6,065 bases of DNA. Source: Defluviitaleaceae bacterium. GTDB lineage: Bacteria; Bacillota; Clostridia; Lachnospirales; WRAA01. Under the pieces are notes generated by a model. It was given only the letters and a program-made list of their open reading frames with translations. It ran no database searches and was not told where the DNA came from. Positions 1-6,065 of this stretch are shown here, piece after piece. The stretch spans positions 1 through 6,065 of the forward strand of contig WRAA01000133.1 of assembly GCA_009780445.1 (NCBI GenBank). The letters run 5' to 3'. How positions within the stretch are numbered: the first letter of the stretch is position 1; every line of letters starts with the position of its first letter. The position numbers and the translations under genes were made by a program.

Positions 1-153
1 AGCACCGTGCTTATACGCGGCGGAAGGGTTAAGGACGTGCCGGGTGTGCGCTACCACATCATCCGCGGTACGCTTGACACAGCGGGCGTTGGAAAGCGCG
101 GAAGATCCCGCTCGAAGTACGGCGCGAAGCGTCCTAAGGAAAAGAAGGCCTAA
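1..153 (+). CDS. rpsL: 30S ribosomal protein S12, C-terminal part (5' end cut by window edge)
   Basis: This is the last 50 codons of S12, ending in TAA; the start lies outside the window. S12 sits at the decoding centre of the small ribosomal subunit and helps control accuracy. The fragment reads STVLIRGGRVKDVPGVRYHI..., the highly conserved S12 loop, and ends in the basic RSKYGAKRPKEKKA tail typical of the family. Lys11 of the fragment (in GRVKD) corresponds to the E. coli lysine 87/88 hotspot for streptomycin resistance and is wild type here. The following Asp is the residue methylthiolated by RimO in many bacteria. The Pro-Gly after it is also unchanged. So the visible part carries no classic resistance substitution; the other hotspot near residue 42 is not in the window. 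It is the first visible gene of the str operon, with rpsG 175 bases downstream. Confidence 0.97.
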   Translation, partial: STVLIRGGRVKDVPGVRYHIIRGTLDTAGVGKRGRSRSKYGAKRPKEKKA

Positions 154-290
154 GCAGCACAGTATCAACGCTTTAGAATTGTTGCCATACGCGTATCGTC
201 CGTTCTGCCTTTAGGATATAGATATCGCTGTGGCACGTTCGAGGCCGGGGCAATCTGCCCCGCACGCCACGAGTACCGTTGATAATAATT

Positions 291-308
291 TGCGGGAACA
301 CTCCCGCA
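291..308 (+). promoter_or_regulatory. Hairpin just upstream of the rpsG ribosome binding site
   Basis: TGCGGGA (291-297) pairs perfectly with TCCCGCA (302-308) around a four-base ACAC loop, giving a stable 7-bp stem. It ends 6 bases before the Shine-Dalgarno sequence. It has no run of T after it, so it is not an intrinsic terminator. A role in presenting the ribosome binding site or in S7 binding is inference. Confidence 0.55.
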
Positions 309-314
309 TGAATT

Positions 315-323
315 AAGGAGGGA
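315..323 (+). promoter_or_regulatory. Strong ribosome binding site of rpsG
   Basis: AAGGAGGGA is a near-perfect Shine-Dalgarno sequence ending about 6 bases before the GTG at 329. It supports GTG as the start rather than any internal ATG, and the resulting N-terminus (MPRKG...) matches the S7 family. Confidence 0.85.
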
Positions 324-328
324 AGATC

Positions 329-799
329 GTGCCACGTAAAGGACATGTTTCCAAAAGGGAAGTTCTGCCGGACCCCCTTTACTCAAATAAGGTCGTTACG
401 AAGCTGATCAACACCGTCATGTTGGACGGCAAGAGGGGCTCGGCTCAGAAGATAGTGTACAGCGCGTTTGAAATGGTGGCCGAAAAGAAGGGCGCGAAGG
501 CCATCGACGCGTTTGAGGAAGCCATGAACAACATCATGCCCATACTGGAAGTAAAGGCGCGCCGCGTGGGCGGTGCCACATACCAAGTGCCGATAGAGAT
601 CCGCCCGGACAGGCGGCAGGCTCTTGGTCTGCGCTGGCTGGTGAGCTTTTCGCGCAAGCGCAGCGAAAAGACCATGCAGGAGAGGCTCGCGGGCGAAATA
701 CTGGACGCTACCAACAGCACGGGCGGCGCGGTGAAGCGTAAGGAAGAAGTGCACAGAATGGCCGAAGCAAACAAGGCGTTCTCGCACTACCGATGGTAG
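329..799 (+). CDS. rpsG: 30S ribosomal protein S7
   Basis: A 156-residue protein starting at GTG and ending in TAG, the usual length for bacterial S7. S7 is a primary assembly protein that binds the 3' major domain of 16S rRNA and starts formation of the small-subunit head, lining the E-site side. Visible signatures are the basic N-terminus MPRKGHVSKREVLPDP, the GGATYQVPIE beta-hairpin at about residues 81-90 followed by IRPDRRQALGLRWLV, and the family-typical end MAEANKAFSHYRW. The start is fixed by the strong Shine-Dalgarno at 315-323 and by alignment to the family N-terminus. It is followed by fusA after 30 bases, so the two are surely cotranscribed. The start codon is complementary to an upstream leader segment, which suggests translational control. 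I see nothing odd in the protein itself. Confidence 0.98.
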   Translation: MPRKGHVSKREVLPDPLYSNKVVTKLINTVMLDGKRGSAQKIVYSAFEMVAEKKGAKAIDAFEEAMNNIMPILEVKARRVGGATYQVPIEIRPDRRQALGLRWLVSFSRKRSEKTMQERLAGEILDATNSTGGAVKRKEEVHRMAEANKAFSHYRW

Positions 800-812
800 A
801 GCCTTACTACAG

Positions 813-820
813 AAGGGAGA
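813..820 (+). promoter_or_regulatory. Ribosome binding site of fusA
   Basis: AAGGGAGA lies 9 bases before the GTG at 830. An ATG at 822-824 is only one base after the site and is out of frame with EF-G, so GTG is the start. Confidence 0.75.
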
Positions 821-829
821 AATGTATCA

Positions 830-2920
830 GTGTCAGCTAGAGCTTTCCCGCTGGAAAAAACCAGGAACATCGGGATAATGGCGCACATAGATGCCGGCAA
901 GACCACTCTTACCGAACGTATTCTGTTCTACACAGGCCGCACCTACAAGATAGGCGACACCCACGAGGGCACGGCCACCATGGACTGGATGGAGCAGGAG
1001 CAGGAAAGAGGCATCACCATCACGTCGGCGGCGACAACAACCCAGTGGGAGAACACCCGCATAAACATCATCGACACACCAGGCCACGTTGACTTCACTG
1101 TGGAAGTTGAACGTTCTCTGCGTGTGCTTGACGGCGCGGTGGGTGTGTTTTGTGCAAAAGGCGGCGTGGAGCCGCAGTCGGAAACGGTTTGGCGTCAGGC
1201 GGACAGATACGGCGTGCCGCGTCTAGCGTTCGTCAACAAAATGGATATCATGGGTGCCGACTTCGCAAACGTAATAAGCATGATCAAGGATCGCCTGGGC
1301 GCGAACCCGGTTGCCCTGACACTGCCTATCGGCGCGGAGGACACATTCAAGGGTCTTATAGATCTGCTGGAAATGAAGGCATATGTCTACAATGACGACA
1401 AAGGCACGGACTTCTCCGTGACGGATATCCCGGCGGACTTTCTCGCGAAGGCGGAAGAGTATCGCCAGAACATGATAGAATCCGTGGCGGAGACCGACGA
1501 GGATCTCATGGAGCGTTATCTTGGCGGTGAGGAGATCCCCGCGGAAGAGCTTCAAGCGGCTATCCGCAAGGCGTGCCTCACCACGGAGATAACCCCGGTG
1601 CTGTGCGGCTCGGCATACAGGAACAAGGGCGTGCAGAAGCTTCTGGACGCGGTTGTGGCCTATCTGCCCGCGCCTACGGATATCGAAGCCATCAAGGGTA
1701 TGGATCCTTCCACGGACAAGGAGATCGAACGCCACGCATCCGACGAAGAGCCTTTCTCGGCTCTCGCGTTCAAGATAATGAACGACCCGTTCGTGGGCAA
1801 GCTGGCCTTCTTCCGCGTATACTCCGGCGTGCTGGACTCCGGCAGCTATGTATACAATTCCGTGAAGGGCAAGAAGGAGCGCATAGGGCGCATCCTGCAA
1901 ATGCACGCAAACCACCGTCAGGAGATCGACCGTGTGTACGCGGGTGACATCGCCGCCGCCGTCGGTTTAAAATTCACAACCACCGGCGACACTCTGTGCT
2001 ACGAGGATAACGAAGTCGTGCTGGAATCCATGAACTTCCCCGAGCCCGTCATCAACGTGGCTATCGAGCCGAAAACAAAGGCCGGCCGCGACAAGATGGG
2101 CATTGCCCTGCAAAAGCTGGCCGAGGAAGATCCAACCTTCCGCACCTACACAGATCAGGAAACCGGCCAGACCATCATCGCCGGCATGGGCGAACTGCAT
2201 CTCGAGATTATAGTTGACAGGCTCCTGCGCGAGTTCAAGGTGGAAGCCAATGTGGGCCGCCCGCAGGTTGCCTACCGCGAGACATTCCGCAAGCCGTCCG
2301 ACGTTGAGGGCAAGTATATCAAGCAGTCCGGCGGGCGCGGGCAGTACGGCCATTGTAAAATCAAGTTCGAACCGATGGACGCCAACGACACGGAGAACGC
2401 GTTCGAGTTTGTCAACGCCATCGTGGGCGGCTCCATTCCCAAGGAATACATTCCCGCCATCGAGAACGGTATCAAGGAAGCGATGCACTCCGGCACAATC
2501 GGCGGGTATCCGGTCTTGGGCGTGCGCGCCACCCTGTACGACGGTTCTTACCACGATGTCGATTCGTCGGAAATGGCGTACAAGATCGCCGGCTCCATGG
2601 CCTTCAAGGAAGCCATGCGCAAGTCCGACCCTGTTCTGCTGGAGCCTATCATGAAGGTTGACGTTACTGTTCCCGAGGACTACATGGGCGACGTAATCGG
2701 CGATATCAACAGCCGCCGCGGCCACATCGAGGGTATGGAAGCGCGCAACAACGCGCAGATAATCCACTCCTTCGTGCCTCTGGCCGAGATGTTCGGCTAT
2801 GCCACAGACCTTCGCTCGCGCACCCAGGGGCGTGGTGTCTATGCCATGGAAATCGACCACTACGAGCCTGTGCCCAAGTCGATCCAGGAAAAGGTAGTGG
2901 CCGGCAAGGCCAACGACTAG
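830..2920 (+). CDS. fusA: Translation elongation factor G (EF-G)
   Basis: A 696-residue GTPase, within the normal 690-705 range. It drives translocation of tRNA and mRNA through the ribosome and, with RRF, ribosome recycling in the cytoplasm. Domain I carries the G motifs: AHIDAGKT (18-25), RGIT (60-63), DTPGH (82-86), NKMD (136-139) and GSAYRNKG (260-267). Domain III holds GMGELHLEI with His457. Domain IV holds SGGRGQYG (500-507) and the tip loop SYHDVDSSEMAYKIAG, whose His575 matches the translocation-critical tip histidine. Domain V holds VPEDYMGDVIGDINSRRG (about 614-631). The start is GTG, set by the Shine-Dalgarno at 813-820 and the family N-terminus ending in KTRNIGIMAHIDAGK. Phe89 and the His457 region, where fusidic-acid resistance changes often arise, appear wild type. 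It lies between rpsG (30-base gap) and tuf (144-base gap) with no terminator after it, so read-through into tuf is possible. Confidence 0.98.
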   Translation: MSARAFPLEKTRNIGIMAHIDAGKTTLTERILFYTGRTYKIGDTHEGTATMDWMEQEQERGITITSAATTTQWENTRINIIDTPGHVDFTVEVERSLRVLDGAVGVFCAKGGVEPQSETVWRQADRYGVPRLAFVNKMDIMGADFANVISMIKDRLGANPVALTLPIGAEDTFKGLIDLLEMKAYVYNDDKGTDFSVTDIPADFLAKAEEYRQNMIESVAETDEDLMERYLGGEEIPAEELQAAIRKACLTTEITPVLCGSAYRNKGVQKLLDAVVAYLPAPTDIEAIKGMDPSTDKEIERHASDEEPFSALAFKIMNDPFVGKLAFFRVYSGVLDSGSYVYNSVKGKKERIGRILQMHANHRQEIDRVYAGDIAAAVGLKFTTTGDTLCYEDNEVVLESMNFPEPVINVAIEPKTKAGRDKMGIALQKLAEEDPTFRTYTDQETGQTIIAGMGELHLEIIVDRLLREFKVEANVGRPQVAYRETFRKPSDVEGKYIKQSGGRGQYGHCKIKFEPMDANDTENAFEFVNAIVGGSIPKEYIPAIENGIKEAMHSGTIGGYPVLGVRATLYDGSYHDVDSSEMAYKIAGSMAFKEAMRKSDPVLLEPIMKVDVTVPEDYMGDVIGDINSRRGHIEGMEARNNAQIIHSFVPLAEMFGYATDLRSRTQGRGVYAMEIDHYEPVPKSIQEKVVAGKAND

Positions 2921-2964
2921 GGCGGGTCTTTGAACAGGCTCTAAAACAAAATTTCAATTTGCTA

Positions 2965-2993
2965 TTGCAATATCAGGGCATATTTACTATAAT
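2965..2993 (+). promoter_or_regulatory. Sigma-70/sigma-A-type promoter for tuf
   Basis: The -35 element is TTGCAA (2965-2970), the spacer is exactly 17 bases, and the -10 is a perfect TATAAT (2988-2993). Transcription should begin near 3000, giving a leader of about 65 bases before tuf. The surrounding stretch is clearly more AT-rich than the flanking genes, as expected for a strong promoter. The -35 matches the TTGACA consensus at 4 of 6 positions. Tuf can thus be expressed independently of the upstream str operon promoter. Confidence 0.8.
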
Positions 2994-3005
2994 AGGTGTA
3001 ATACG

Positions 3006-3021
3006 GAACTGTCAGCGGTTC
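3006..3021 (+). promoter_or_regulatory. Small hairpin near the predicted 5' end of the tuf transcript
   Basis: GAACTG (3006-3011) pairs with CGGTTC (3016-3021), with one G-T wobble, around a four-base TCAG loop. It would sit about 6 bases from the predicted transcript start. A 5'-end hairpin can stabilise an mRNA, but that role is inferred, and so short a stem could be chance. Confidence 0.3.
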
Positions 3022-3047
3022 ACGTCAACCAAGGTTAAATGTATTAT

Positions 3048-3055
3048 GAGGAGGA
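3048..3055 (+). promoter_or_regulatory. Ribosome binding site of tuf
   Basis: GAGGAGGA is a strong Shine-Dalgarno sequence, 9 bases before the ATG at 3065. It fixes the start of EF-Tu. Confidence 0.85.
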
Positions 3056-3064
3056 TAAACCAGC

Positions 3065-4258
<1,194 letters not shown>

Positions 4259-4273
4259 GCTTGTCCACCACAC

Positions 4274-4311
4274 AAATAACCGCTACCTGGTACGACAGGA
4301 GCGGTTATTTT
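4274..4311 (+). terminator. Rho-independent terminator after tuf
   Basis: AAATAACCGCT (4274-4284) pairs perfectly with AGCGGTTATTT (4300-4310), an 11-bp stem. A further CCT/AGG pairing (4286-4288 with 4297-4299, beside a bulged A) leaves an 8-base loop. The 3' arm is T-rich (TTATTTT). The stem starts 15 bases after the tuf stop codon. It probably ends the str operon and tuf transcripts. As the base of the stem is A-T rich on both sides, it could also work on the other strand, but no convergent gene is present. Confidence 0.88.
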
Positions 4312-4324
4312 GTACGGACTTATC

Positions 4325-4331
4325 AAGGAAG
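4325..4331 (+). promoter_or_regulatory. Ribosome binding site of the ABC exporter gene
   Basis: AAGGAAG ends 8 bases before the ATG at 4340. An in-frame TAG at 4334-4336 rules out any start further upstream, so this ATG is the first possible start in this frame. Confidence 0.7.
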
Positions 4332-4339
4332 TGTAGCCA

Positions 4340-5950
4340 ATGTTATCAAACGAAGTTTCAAGAATTCTGCGCCCGCTTCACGGCTACCGCTTTGCGGTGA
4401 TTTTTGTGAGCGGACTGCACATACTTGCGGGGTTGTTGCCGCCATACCTCATGAGCCTTCTCATCGACGACCTGTACCCGTACATTAACGAATACGCGGC
4501 GTTTGTGTTCACAGTCGGCAGCATCGCCGGCGTGCTTATCGCCTGTTTCTTCCTGGACTGGCTGCAGGGTTACATGTGGGCAAACCTTATAAACAACGGC
4601 GCGGGTATTGTGCGCAGCTTCTTCTTCGAAAATGTGCTGCACAAGAACTACCGCTTCTTCCTCAACAACCCCGTGGGAGACATCAACAACAAGGTTCTGA
4701 ACGATTCCTACATCTATGTGCAGAGCAAGCTAATGATGATGCCCACGCTCTTCCTGAACATACTGCACATCCTGGTGATCTTCGGCTTCCTGTTTGCGCT
4801 GAATGTGTACATGAAGCTTATGACCATTGCGTTCTCGCTGGTGTTCTTCCTGGCCTACAGCCAGATCAACCGGTATCTGCGCAAGAGCGCGGTGAAGGAG
4901 CGCGAAAGCTTCTCCACGCTTATGGCCGAGTCCAACGTAACCCTCACGGGCATTGACACCATCCAGATCTATGCCGCGGAACACTATGTTGCGGGATACT
5001 TCGAACGCCTCGTAGACGCATACGAACATAAGCTAAGCAAGCTAAAGTACTGGCAGACGCTCTCGAAAGCGTCCACGAACATAATCACGAACATCATTCC
5101 CGTGGCGGCTATCGTGGCCGGCATATTCTACCTTTCGCGCGGGGGAAATATCTCCATCGGCAGCATCATGGCGTTCTACTACCTCCTGCCGCGGCTGAAG
5201 GATCCCATCAAGGCACTTACAGACTTCAACATAGACATACAAAACGCCAAGGCCGTGGAGCTGAGGCTGGAAGAACTGCTGGTGAAGGACGCCCACGACC
5301 ACCACGGCATGGAGAAAGTCGAAGCTATTAACGAGATCGAGTTCAGAAACCTTGGCTTTAGCTACCCCGACGGCGGCGAGACCATTCTGGAGAACCTTAA
5401 CGTGAAGCTGGTGCGCGGAGACTCGCTGGCGATCGTGGGGCCTTCCGGCACCGGCAAGACCACCCTTATGCGCCTGCTGATGCGGCAGGTGGATCCCGGT
5501 GAAGGTGAGATACTCGTAAACGGCAGGAGCTGCACCGAAACAGACCCCGCAAGCTACCTTGCCCGCGTGGCGGTGCTTCCGCAAGACGTATTCATCTTCG
5601 ATTCAACAATCCACGACAACATCAGCTTTGCGAAGGACTACCGCGAGAAGCGCATACGCGACGTAGCACGCCTCAGCTGCCTGGACCACTTCTCGATGGA
5701 CGAAAACGCCCTTGGCCTCTCCAGCGGCGAACGCCAGCGGCTTGGCCTTGCCCGCGCCCTCGCCTGCGACTACGACGTGCTGATCCTCGACGAGCCAACC
5801 TCCAACCTGGACAGCGAAACCGAATGCGCCATCATCGAAAACCTGCGGGAAGCACAGCGCAGCACAAACTGCATAATGATCGTAGTAACGCACAGCGCGA
5901 ACGTGCTGGAAAAATTATGCACCAAGGAGCTGGTCTTGGCGAAGCACTGA
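4340..5950 (+). CDS. ABC transporter half-exporter (fused membrane and ATPase domains)
   Basis: A 536-residue protein with the type I exporter layout: an N-terminal membrane domain of about six helices (roughly 19-43, 54-74, 133-156, 158-176, 247-266, 271-287), then an ATPase domain from about 333. The membrane domain shows the family's NPVGDINNKVLND and GIDTIQIYAAE intracellular-loop motifs. The ATPase domain has Walker A GPSGTGKT (367-374), Q-loop Gln415 in LPQD, signature LSSGE (460-464), Walker B VLILDEP (480-486, with catalytic Glu485), D-loop SNLD (488-491) and switch His518. All catalytic residues are present, so it should be active, as a homodimer or with a partner outside the window. 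Two features are odd: the signature deviates from LSGGQ, and the stretch between Q-loop and signature is about 12 residues shorter than usual. The whole protein is also short for the family (usually 570-600). The substrate is unknown; drugs, lipids, peptides or other small molecules are all possible. It lies just after the tuf terminator with no clear promoter, so its expression may rely on read-through. Confidence 0.9.
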   Translation: MLSNEVSRILRPLHGYRFAVIFVSGLHILAGLLPPYLMSLLIDDLYPYINEYAAFVFTVGSIAGVLIACFFLDWLQGYMWANLINNGAGIVRSFFFENVLHKNYRFFLNNPVGDINNKVLNDSYIYVQSKLMMMPTLFLNILHILVIFGFLFALNVYMKLMTIAFSLVFFLAYSQINRYLRKSAVKERESFSTLMAESNVTLTGIDTIQIYAAEHYVAGYFERLVDAYEHKLSKLKYWQTLSKASTNIITNIIPVAAIVAGIFYLSRGGNISIGSIMAFYYLLPRLKDPIKALTDFNIDIQNAKAVELRLEELLVKDAHDHHGMEKVEAINEIEFRNLGFSYPDGGETILENLNVKLVRGDSLAIVGPSGTGKTTLMRLLMRQVDPGEGEILVNGRSCTETDPASYLARVAVLPQDVFIFDSTIHDNISFAKDYREKRIRDVARLSCLDHFSMDENALGLSSGERQRLGLARALACDYDVLILDEPTSNLDSETECAIIENLREAQRSTNCIMIVVTHSANVLEKLCTKELVLAKH

Positions 5951-5965
5951 TCTTGATTGGCGTTA

Positions 5966-5981
5966 GGGCGTGTTTGAAAAC
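5966..5981. mobile_element. Possible terminal inverted repeat of an IS5-family-like or MITE element
   Basis: GGGCGTGTTTGAAAAC, preceded by TTA (5963-5965), resembles from memory the ends of some IS5-family elements, which often read G...TGTTTGAAAA and insert at TNA targets. Only one end would be in the window, and no transposase is seen. This is a recollection-based guess, not a verified match. Confidence 0.25.
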
Positions 5982-6014
5982 CCCATTTCGGCGCATTTTC
6001 GGCAAATTTTCCGC
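5982..6014. repeat. Three imperfect 11-bp tandem units
   Basis: The units are CCCATTTCGGC, GCATTTTCGGC and AAATTTTCCGC. Neighbouring units match at 8 of 11 positions around a TTTCGGC-like core. The 11-base period is close to one helical turn. The repeat lies in non-coding DNA 31 bases after the exporter stop codon. Its role is unknown. Confidence 0.5.
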
Positions 6015-6021
6015 CGTGCGT

Positions 6022-6045
6022 CGTCAGCTTTTTCCTACGCTGACG
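6022..6045. repeat. Perfect 7-bp inverted repeat near the window end
   Basis: CGTCAGC (6022-6028) and GCTGACG (6039-6045) are exact reverse complements around a 10-base loop (TTTTTCCTAC). There is no T run after either arm on either strand, so it does not look like an intrinsic terminator. It may be part of a dispersed repeat that continues past the window. Confidence 0.55.
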
Positions 6046-6065
6046 CTCCGGATGCTAGACGTGTG

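Larger units (their letters stand above)
154..328 (+). promoter_or_regulatory. rpsL-rpsG intercistronic region with nested inverted repeats (candidate S7 autoregulatory leader)
   Basis: This is a 175-base gap, long for neighbouring genes in a ribosomal operon. Seen directly: a 7-bp hairpin (246-252 with 256-262, loop of 3); an outer 5-bp stem around it (230-234 GTGGC with 266-270 GCCAC); a separate 7-bp hairpin at 291-308; and an 8-base complement between 230-237 (GTGGCACG) and 328-335 (CGTGCCAC), which covers the GTG start of rpsG. The 230-237 strand can pair with only one of its two partners at a time. In E. coli, S7 is known to bind the S12-S7 intercistronic mRNA and repress translation of the operon; a similar role here is inferred. 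I see no convincing promoter in this gap, and no gene. Confidence 0.5.

Noticed and set aside
187..196. Perfect 10-bp palindrome ATACGCGTAT in the rpsL-rpsG gap
   Set aside because: It has no loop, so it is a poor RNA hairpin. It could be an operator, but nothing else, such as a promoter, supports that.
173..220. Possible promoter in the rpsL-rpsG gap (TTGCCA at 182-187; TAGAAT and TAGGAT boxes)
   Set aside because: The spacing is wrong: TTGCCA to TAGGAT is 24 bases, and no acceptable -35 lies 16-18 bases before either -10-like box.
822..824. ATG as an alternative start near fusA
   Set aside because: It is out of frame with EF-G and one base from the Shine-Dalgarno; the GTG at 830 gives the correct N-terminus.
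1223..2860. Long - strand open frames (230 and 297 residues) opposite fusA
   Set aside because: Antisense shadows of EF-G caused by biased codon use; no family signature and no sensible ribosome binding context.
2964..2971. Palindrome ATTGCAAT overlapping the tuf -35
   Set aside because: Eight bases in an AT-rich promoter are likely by chance; no second copy is seen to suggest an operator.
6022..6045. The inverted repeat as a terminator for the exporter gene
   Set aside because: No T run follows the 3' arm, and it lies over 70 bases past the stop codon.

Overview
The window is a segment of the bacterial str (streptomycin) ribosomal-protein/elongation-factor operon, followed by one membrane transporter gene. 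In order, all on the + strand: the last 50 codons of rpsL (ribosomal protein S12), rpsG (S7), fusA (EF-G), tuf (EF-Tu), then a half-size ABC exporter. The last ~115 bases are non-coding and repeat-rich. All four translation genes look intact apart from the window edge that cuts rpsL. Their G-domain motifs and lengths are normal.

Likely host: a bacterium, most plausibly a Clostridia-type member of the Bacillota with a moderately GC-rich genome. This rests on strong AAGGAGG-type ribosome binding sites, the Bacillota-like style of S7, EF-G and EF-Tu, and the gene order rpsL-rpsG-fusA-tuf. It is inference by eye; no species is assigned.

Region by region. Positions 1-153 are the S12 tail. Positions 154-328 are an unusually long rpsL-rpsG gap. 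It is rich in inverted repeats, including an 8-base segment complementary to the rpsG start codon, so it is a candidate for S7-type translational autocontrol. Positions 329-799 are rpsG, and fusA follows after 30 bases. The fusA-tuf gap (2921-3064) is AT-rich and holds a very good sigma-70/sigma-A-type promoter (TTGCAA, 17-base spacer, TATAAT). EF-Tu can therefore be made independently of the upstream operon, in line with the high demand for it. A perfect 11-bp hairpin terminator after tuf (4274-4311) closes the str unit.

The ABC exporter gene starts only 28 bases beyond that terminator and shows no convincing promoter of its own. It may depend on read-through. Its nucleotide-binding domain is complete in catalytic motifs, but it is short between the Q-loop and the signature, and the signature is a variant (LSSGE). 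Its substrate cannot be read from the sequence. After it come three imperfect 11-bp tandem units, a 7-bp inverted repeat, and a sequence resembling an IS5-family terminal repeat.

Most of the window is ordinary housekeeping DNA. I did not find a convincing new biological system. The points most worth a second look are the rpsL-rpsG leader, the tuf promoter and terminator arrangement, the shortened exporter ATPase domain, and the repeat-rich right edge.
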